The notes beneath the pieces were generated by a model. The model had not been told where the DNA came from. It searched no databases and saw only the letters and a program-made list of their open reading frames with translations. From NCBI GenBank assembly GCA_029961005.1, contig JASBVW010000035.1:1-9856 (forward strand): a DNA stretch of 9,856 bases, in the 5' to 3' direction. Position numbers and translations under genes: made by a program. This DNA comes from Bacillota bacterium. Lineage in GTDB: Bacteria > Bacillota > UBA5301 > JASBVW01. The number at the start of each line of letters is the position of its first letter. The first letter of the stretch is position 1. Below, one piece after another: positions 5,450 through 9,856 of this stretch.

Positions 5450-7813
5450 TCAGGTTTCACCAAAGCGGGTAGCCAGCACCGCCTGGCCCAGCGCGATTCC
5501 ACCGTCGTTGGTCGGCACCGAGTGCTGGGTGAAGGTGGCAAAACCTTCCCGCTCCAGGCGCGGGACGAGGTACTCTACCAGGGAGCGGTTCTGAAAGACC
5601 CCCCCGCTGAGGGCTACCTTCGCCAGGCCGGTGGCCTTCCTCCCCCGGAGCACTCCTTCCAGGATCATGGCCGCCACCGTCCGGTGAAAGCGGGCCGCCA
5701 CCTCTACGGCGGGGACCTCCGCTTCCAGGTCGTTCAGGAGCTCCTCCCAGAAGGGGGCTAAGGAGAAGAAGAACTGCCCTTCTTCTTCGCGGAGGGCGAA
5801 GGGGTAGCACTCCTCCCCCCTCCACAGGTAACCCGGAGGCAGCAGGGATTCCAGCTCCACCGCCGGCTGCCCTTCATACGTCCCTTCGAGACACACCCCC
5901 AGCAGGGCCGAGACGGCGTCGAAGAGCCGGCCGCAACTGGAGGTCAGCGGGGCGTTGAGGCGCCGTTGGATCTGCTGACGCACCACCGGCATCTCGGAAG
6001 TATGCCAGTGCGGGCGCAGGCGGCGGGCGCGCTCCACCCCCTCCTCCCCCAGGGCGTGGAAGAGGTGCGAATACAAGACCCGGGCCGGGTGCCGGATGGC
6101 GGCTTCCCCTCCCGGCAGGGGCACGTACTCCAAGTGCCCCAGGCGGCGGAAAGGCTCTTTCCCCCCTAGCGAGCCGGCAAAGAACTCAAAGCCCCACAGA
6201 TGCCCGTCCGAGCCGTACCCCGTCCCGTCGCAGACCACCCCCAGGACCGGGTCGAAGACCTGGTGTTCCACCAGGCAGCTGGCCAGGTGCGCCTCGTGGT
6301 GCTGCACCGGCACCGGCTTTTGCCCCAGCTCCTCGGCGTAGCGCTCCGCCAGGAGCGTGGTGCGGTACTGGGGGTGCAGGTCGCAGGCCACCACTTCGGG
6401 GCGGAGCTGAAAGTAGCGCACAAAGCGGCGCAGAGCGGTGTGCAGAAAGTCGATGGCCGCCGGCCCTTCCACCTCGCCGATGTGCTGGCTGAGAAACAGG
6501 AGGTTGTCCCGGGTTACGCAAAAGGTGTTCTTCTGGTCCCCTCCCAGGGCCAGGCACGGCCTCAGCTTCTCCCGGTGCACCACCGGCGCCGGCGCATAGC
6601 CGCGGGCCCGCCGGTAGACGGTCTCCCGCCCCAGGATCACCGCCGTTACCGAGTCATCGCACCGGTTGTGGATGGGTCGGTCGTGCAGGAGAAAGTGGTC
6701 AGCCAAGCCCCCCAGGTCCCGCCCCGCCTCTGCGTTGTCAATGGCCAACGGCAGTTCCGCCAGATTCCCGCTGGTGGCCACCAGGCAGGACAGCTCCTCG
6801 TCGAAGAGGAGGTGGTGGAGCGGGGTATAGGGGAGCATCACCCCCAGGGTGGCCACGCCGGGGGCCACTGAAGGGGCCACCGGGGGCAGGCCGGGAGGAA
6901 GCTCCTCTTCTCCCTTGCGCAGCAAAAGCACGATGGGCTTGCGCCAGCCGGTCAAAAGCGCCTCCTCTTCCGGCGAGAGGCGGCAATAGGCCCTCACGAC
7001 CTCCAGATCCCGGCACATGACGGCAAAGGGCTTGGCCGGCCGGTGCTTGCGCCGGCGCAAGGTAGCCACCGGCTCCTCTTGCAACGCATCGCAGATCAGG
7101 TGGAATCCGCCCAGCCCTTTGACCGCCAAAATTTCGCCCCGCTTTAACCGAGCCCGGGCTTCAGCCAGCAGGCGCTCCGTCTCTCCCGCCTCGGGCGGAG
7201 GGGGATCGCCCGCCGCCTCCACCGGCGCCAGCCAAACCTTAGGGCCGCAGACGGGACAGGCGTTGGGTTGAGCGTGAAACCGCCGGTAGCGGGGGTCCCT
7301 GTACTCGGCAGCGCACTCCGGGCACATTGGGAAGTGTTTCATAGTGGTGCGGTGGCGGTCGTAGGGTAGGGCCTCGATGATGGTGAACCGGGGCCCGCAG
7401 TCGGTGCAATTAATAAAAGGGTAGTGGTAGCGGCGGTCCCGCGGATTGTTAAACTCCCGCAGGCAAGCCTCGCACAGGGCCACGTCCGGCGGGATCAGGA
7501 CGCCTGCCGCCCCTTCCTCGGCGCTGGAAACGATCTCAAAGGACTGGTAGCCGGCAGGGGGCAGCCAGCGCAACTCCTCCCGGGAGATCCGGCTCAGCGG
7601 GGGAGCTTCCCGCGGGATGGCCCGATGAAACTCTTCCACCGCCGGCCGTCGCCCCTCCACCTCGATCACTACGCCAGAGGGAGAGTTATAGACGCGCCCG
7701 GCCAATCCAAACCGCTCGGCCAGGCGAAAGATAAAGGGGCGAAAACCCACCCCCTGAACCACTCCCTGGAGGAGGATCTCTGCTCTGACCAGACCGCTGT
7801 CACCTTCTGCCAC
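5450..7813 (-). CDS. hypF: Hydrogenase maturation carbamoyltransferase HypF
   Basis: This roughly 787-residue protein uses carbamoyl phosphate and ATP to make carbamoyl-adenylate and transfers the carbamoyl group to the C-terminal Cys of HypE. Domains in order: acylphosphatase-like (about 10-95, with VQGVGFRPF); two zinc fingers of CX2CX18CX2C form (Cys114/117/136/139 and 164/167/186/189); YrdC-like (about 218-400, with AVKGLGGFHL and ATSGNLAE); and a Kae1-like domain to the end (HHEAH 505-509, DGTGYGSDG 529-537, and LSGGVFQN near the C-terminus). All are intact and the length is normal. The open frame extends to a TTG at 7849 that overlaps the hypB stop, but AGGAGG (7822-7827) lies inside that extension. 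A GTG at 7813 (8-base spacing) or 7816 (5-base spacing) is therefore the better start. It lies 32 bases after hypB. Confidence 0.95.
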   Translation of the reverse strand: MAEGDSGLVRAEILLQGVVQGVGFRPFIFRLAERFGLAGRVYNSPSGVVIEVEGRRPAVEEFHRAIPREAPPLSRISREELRWLPPAGYQSFEIVSSAEEGAAGVLIPPDVALCEACLREFNNPRDRRYHYPFINCTDCGPRFTIIEALPYDRHRTTMKHFPMCPECAAEYRDPRYRRFHAQPNACPVCGPKVWLAPVEAAGDPPPPEAGETERLLAEARARLKRGEILAVKGLGGFHLICDALQEEPVATLRRRKHRPAKPFAVMCRDLEVVRAYCRLSPEEEALLTGWRKPIVLLLRKGEEELPPGLPPVAPSVAPGVATLGVMLPYTPLHHLLFDEELSCLVATSGNLAELPLAIDNAEAGRDLGGLADHFLLHDRPIHNRCDDSVTAVILGRETVYRRARGYAPAPVVHREKLRPCLALGGDQKNTFCVTRDNLLFLSQHIGEVEGPAAIDFLHTALRRFVRYFQLRPEVVACDLHPQYRTTLLAERYAEELGQKPVPVQHHEAHLASCLVEHQVFDPVLGVVCDGTGYGSDGHLWGFEFFAGSLGGKEPFRRLGHLEYVPLPGGEAAIRHPARVLYSHLFHALGEEGVERARRLRPHWHTSEMPVVRQQIQRRLNAPLTSSCGRLFDAVSALLGVCLEGTYEGQPAVELESLLPPGYLWRGEECYPFALREEEGQFFFSLAPFWEELLNDLEAEVPAVEVAARFHRTVAAMILEGVLRGRKATGLAKVALSGGVFQNRSLVEYLVPRLEREGFATFTQHSVPTNDGGIALGQAVLATRFGET

Positions 7814-7821
7814 CACTGCCA

Positions 7822-7827
7822 CCTCCT
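7822..7827 (-). promoter_or_regulatory. Ribosome binding site that decides the hypF start
   Basis: A perfect AGGAGG on the minus strand is followed by 5 bases and then two consecutive in-frame GTG codons (7816-7814 and 7813-7811). The more upstream in-frame TTG (7849-7847) has no comparable site, which argues that HypF begins at one of the GTGs. Confidence 0.7.
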
Positions 7828-7845
7828 GTATTGAGGGGCCCCTTT

Positions 7846-8505
7846 TCAACCTTTGCGCTTGGCCTGAACCCGCCCCTGGAGCCAGTCAATCCACTGGTCG
7901 AGGCCCGTTCCGTGCAGGGCCGAGACCTCCATCAGCCGCAGGCCGGGGTTGATCCCCTCCAGGTCCTTGCGCACCCGGGCCAGGTCGAAGTTGCTCTGAG
8001 GGAGGAGGTCAATCTTGTTCAACAGCAGCACCGCCGAGCGCTGGAAGATGGCCGGGTACTTGGCCGGCTTATCGTCTCCCTCCGGCACGCTCAAGACCAC
8101 CACCTTGGCATCTTCCCCTAAGTCGAAGTCGGCCGGGCAGACCAGGTTGCCCACGTTCTCAATAATCAAGAGGTCCAGCTCCGCCAGAGCAAACTTCTCC
8201 AGAGCCTTCTGCACCATGCGGGCATCTAGGTGGCAAGCCCCCATGGTATTAATTTGGTGGGCCGGCACGCCGTGCCTGGCGATGCGGTCTGCATCCAGGG
8301 AGGTGGTGATATCTCCCTCGATCACGCCCACCCGCAACCGCCCCCGCAGGAGCTCACAGGTGCGCTCCAGCAGGGTGGTCTTGCCCGCGCCGGGTGAGCT
8401 GATGAGATTAAGGCAAAAGATTCCGTGTTCGGCCAGCCGCCGGCGGTTCTCCTGGGCTATCCGGTCGTTGGCGCTCAGGACGTTGGCTTCCAGCTTAATC
8501 TCCAC
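7846..8505 (-). CDS. hypB: Hydrogenase/urease nickel-insertion GTPase HypB
   Basis: A 219-residue SIMIBI-class GTPase that, with HypA, delivers nickel to the hydrogenase large-subunit precursor. The P-loop SSPGAGKTT (36-44), EGD (63-65) and the guanine-specifying NKID (163-166) are clear. The G-domain metal site is conserved: Cys91-His92 in GACHLDA and Cys123 in NLVCPADFD. Compared with E. coli HypB, the N-terminus lacks the high-affinity CxxCGC nickel motif, and there is no His-rich storage stretch; such short forms are common outside enterobacteria. Translation starts at GTG with a GAGGGGGG site 6 bases upstream. The gap to hypA is 16 bases, so the pair is tightly coupled, fitting their joint role. 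Confidence 0.96.
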   Translation of the reverse strand: MEIKLEANVLSANDRIAQENRRRLAEHGIFCLNLISSPGAGKTTLLERTCELLRGRLRVGVIEGDITTSLDADRIARHGVPAHQINTMGACHLDARMVQKALEKFALAELDLLIIENVGNLVCPADFDLGEDAKVVVLSVPEGDDKPAKYPAIFQRSAVLLLNKIDLLPQSNFDLARVRKDLEGINPGLRLMEVSALHGTGLDQWIDWLQGRVQAKRKG

Positions 8506-8521
8506 CGCTTGCCCCCCTCTT

Positions 8522-8863
8522 CTACTCCGCCTCCACGTGGTCTACGTACAGCTCGTCTCCGCTGATCATCTGCGCATCCCGCTGGCCGCAGCGCGGGCAG
8601 ATCAGGCGGTATTCCTCCACCCGAAACTCTTCCCCGCACTGCCGGCACCGGGCCCGAAAAGGGCGCTCTTCAATCTCCAACTGTGCCACCTCACAGCAGG
8701 TACCCCGGCTGATGGCCTCAAAGGCGAAGGAGAGAGCATCAGGGACGACGGCCGTCGTCTCCCCCACCACCACCTTCAGGCGAGTCACCCGCTGCAGCCC
8801 CTTCTCTTCCACCGCCCGGGTTACGATCTCCAAAATGGATGAGGCAATGCCCAGTTCATGCAC
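8522..8863 (-). CDS. hypA: Hydrogenase nickel metallochaperone HypA
   Basis: A 113-residue nickel carrier that docks with HypB. The start is set by the family's invariant N-terminus: with GTG at 8863 the protein begins M-His-Glu-Leu-Gly, and His2 plus the N-terminal amine are the known nickel ligands. An in-frame ATG four codons upstream and a longer upstream frame would bury this motif and cannot carry free His2. The structural zinc site is Cys73/Cys76 and Cys89/Cys92 (CRQC and CPRC), close to the E. coli spacing, and the length is typical. The ribosome binding site is weak (a GGA 7 bases upstream; GGGG further back). A terminator hairpin lies just ahead, so expression may be limited both in transcription and in translation. 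Confidence 0.94.
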   Translation of the reverse strand: MHELGIASSILEIVTRAVEEKGLQRVTRLKVVVGETTAVVPDALSFAFEAISRGTCCEVAQLEIEERPFRARCRQCGEEFRVEEYRLICPRCGQRDAQMISGDELYVDHVEAE

Positions 8864-8876
8864 CGGCTTTTCCATC

Positions 8877-8893
8877 CCCTTTGGGAAAAAGGG
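8877..8893 (-). promoter_or_regulatory. Leader hairpin overlapping the terminator's 3' arm, next to the hypA ribosome binding site
   Basis: On the minus strand CCCTTT (8893-8888), a 5-base loop TTCCC and AAAGGG (8882-8877) form a 6-bp hairpin. Its left arm uses the last three C of the terminator stem and the start of the T-run, so it competes with the terminator. Its right arm lies in the purine-rich stretch before hypA that could contact the ribosome. The pairing is seen; a regulatory role is inferred. Confidence 0.35.
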
Positions 8894-8929
8894 CTTTGTG
8901 CGGCCTTCCCCGGGCCGCCACAAAGCCCT
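8886..8929 (-). terminator. Intrinsic terminator/attenuator in front of hypA
   Basis: Read on the minus strand, AGGGCTTTGTG (8929-8919), a bulged G (8918) and CGGCC (8917-8913) pair across a 7-base loop with GGCCG (8905-8901) and CACAAAGCCC (8900-8891) plus T8890. Five T (8890-8886) follow immediately. This 15- to 16-bp stem with a T-run is a strong Rho-independent terminator. It lies between the endopeptidase gene and hypA and ends only 22 bases before the hypA start codon. No -35/-10 pair is visible between it and hypA, so hyp expression appears to need read-through or a promoter upstream of it. Confidence 0.8.
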
Positions 8930-8990
8930 CCTTGATCTTCTTCGCCTCCCGGAAGCACGCCACAGAGAGCAGAAGCTGCCATGCGCCTCT

Positions 8991-9494
8991 TTACTCCGCC
9001 GCGGACTCGCCGCGCAAGCGCTGAATCTCCTGTAACACCAGTTCGACCACCGGCTCCACTCGTTGCTGGATCTCGGGCGTCAGCTCCATGCCCCAGTTAA
9101 TCTCCTTGGGCTCCACCCCGATCACCACCACCTCGCGCGGCGCTTGGCCCATCTGTTTGCAGAGGGAAAGCACCTCAAAGAGGCTCACCTGGTGCAAGGA
9201 GGTGATGGGCATCCTTTTGACATCCACCTCGTCGGCCCGGAAGCGGTAAACGGCCCCCGGCTCGTCTCCCGCCTGTACAGCATCCACTACGATGAGGCGG
9301 TCGGCGCGGGAAATGGGGGACATGAGGTCGAGCCCCAATGTCCCCCCGTCCATCAGCTCCACACCGGGGGGCAGGTCGCGGGACCGCAGGGCCTCCACGA
9401 CCCGCACCCCCACTCCCTCGTCCTTGAGCAAGATGTTGCCGACGCCCAGGACCAGAATATCGTATCTGCGCCTTTCTTCAGCCAGTATGTCCAT
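8991..9494 (-). CDS. hyaD: [NiFe]-hydrogenase maturation endopeptidase (HyaD/HybD family, M52)
   Basis: A 167-residue nickel-dependent processing protease. After metal insertion it removes the C-terminal extension of the hydrogenase large subunit, which closes the active site. The family signature GVGNILLKDEGVG (17-29) is present. By comparison with E. coli HybD, the nickel-sensing residues are Glu26, Asp71 (in VVDAV) and His101 (in SLHQVSL), all intact. ATG at 9494 is the only good start near the conserved strand. It adds about ten residues relative to HybD, and the nearest AAGGAG (9511-9516) is an unusually long 16 bases upstream, so the exact start is less certain. It follows the cytochrome b by 40 bases, the usual hyaC-hyaD order, and so probably serves the membrane-bound hydrogenase encoded further upstream. 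Confidence 0.93.
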   Translation of the reverse strand: MDILAEERRRYDILVLGVGNILLKDEGVGVRVVEALRSRDLPPGVELMDGGTLGLDLMSPISRADRLIVVDAVQAGDEPGAVYRFRADEVDVKRMPITSLHQVSLFEVLSLCKQMGQAPREVVVIGVEPKEINWGMELTPEIQQRVEPVVELVLQEIQRLRGESAAE

Positions 9495-9534
9495 TCTGCT
9501 GCGCGCTCTACTCCTTGCCGATTCCAGCCGTTCT

Positions 9535-9856
9535 TCAGGCCTTGCGCGGCTCCTCGTACCCGGTGATGATGCCCCTCAGCAACCCCAGGCCGTGGTAGAG
9601 GCCCAGGTAGACGTGGGCCAGGGTGGTGATGATGAAGAGCCAGGCCCCCAGGAAGTGGAGCATGCGCACATACCCCATCCCCTGCAGCACCCAACCCACC
9701 CACTGGAACTTGGCCATGCCGTAGAGGGCGAAGCCGGTCAGGGCCTCAAAGATCAGCAGGAAGAGCCACATGCTGTAGGTGGCGCGCTGACCTGCGTTGA
9801 GGCGCCCTTCCTTCGGCTCTGGCACGTCCATCCACAGGTAGTACTGGGCCAACTGC
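9535..9856 (-). CDS. hyaC: Ni/Fe-hydrogenase b-type cytochrome subunit, C-terminal part (partial)
   Basis: The visible 106 residues are roughly the second half of a HyaC-type diheme cytochrome b; the gene continues past the right edge. This integral membrane subunit anchors a periplasm-facing group 1 uptake hydrogenase and passes electrons from its iron-sulfur small subunit to quinone. Visible traits are the AQYYLW stretch that precedes a membrane helix in this family, a hydrophobic helix beginning SMWLFLLIFEALTGFAL, and a second helix with RMLHFLGAW and LAHVYLGLYH. Those histidines include expected haem ligands. A short basic cytoplasmic tail ends in EEPRKA. It is the first gene of the visible operon. 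Its family and its place before the endopeptidase imply large and small subunit genes just upstream. Confidence 0.88.
   Translation of the reverse strand, partial: QLAQYYLWMDVPEPKEGRLNAGQRATYSMWLFLLIFEALTGFALYGMAKFQWVGWVLQGMGYVRMLHFLGAWLFIITTLAHVYLGLYHGLGLLRGIITGYEEPRKA

Noticed and set aside
6200..6871. A 223-codon plus-strand frame opposite hypF
   Set aside because: It is an antisense shadow; the HypF Kae1-like and YrdC-like motifs occupy the other strand.
8864..8923. N-terminal extension of HypA by 20 residues
   Set aside because: It would read out of the terminator hairpin and bury the invariant M-H-E-L start, whose His2 is the nickel ligand.
1..9856. CRISPR arrays, tRNA or rRNA genes, insertion sequences, toxin-antitoxin or phage-defence modules
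   Set aside because: I found no regularly spaced direct repeats, cloverleaf-like sequences, transposase motifs or small paired ORFs; nearly all of the window is explained by the hydrogenase operon and the protease gene.

Overview
The window is GC-rich (roughly 60% or more by eye) and densely packed. It is dominated by one long minus-strand operon for a membrane-bound [NiFe] hydrogenase and its maturation machinery. Gene content, the short tandem layout, frequent GTG starts and strong AGGAGG-type ribosome binding sites suggest a high-GC, probably thermophilic, anaerobic Firmicute of the Moorella/Ammonifex/Desulfotomaculum type. That placement is an inference; no rRNA or other marker gene is present.

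Layout. Positions 1-81 are the probable 3' end of a plus-strand gene, followed by an intrinsic terminator (117-140). An AT-rich promoter-like stretch precedes a plus-strand Nal1-like trypsin-fold serine protease (266-1231) with an intact His/Asp/Ser triad. A 123-bp convergent spacer with an inverted repeat separates it from the minus-strand block. Read in transcription order (right to left), that block is: the C-terminal part of a HyaC-type cytochrome b (cut by the window edge), a HyaD/HybD-type hydrogenase endopeptidase, hypA, hypB, hypF, hypC, hypD, hypE, and finally a response regulator with GAF-like and GGDEF domains.

How the genes work together. HypF makes the carbamoyl group that HypE turns into a thiocyanate for the cyanide ligands. 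HypC and HypD assemble Fe(CN)2CO. HypA and HypB deliver nickel. The endopeptidase then trims the large-subunit C-terminus, and the cytochrome b passes electrons from the hydrogenase to quinone in the membrane. The large and small subunit genes should lie just beyond the right edge. hypC-hypD and hypD-hypE overlap by 4 bp.

The least ordinary points are: (i) a strong intrinsic terminator immediately in front of hypA, whose 3' arm can instead pair with the hypA leader, so the accessory genes may be attenuated relative to the structural genes; (ii) a c-di-GMP synthase response regulator at the tail of the maturation operon; (iii) a signal-peptide-less Nal1-like protease. I found no CRISPR array, tRNA, rRNA, insertion sequence or clearly new multi-gene system.
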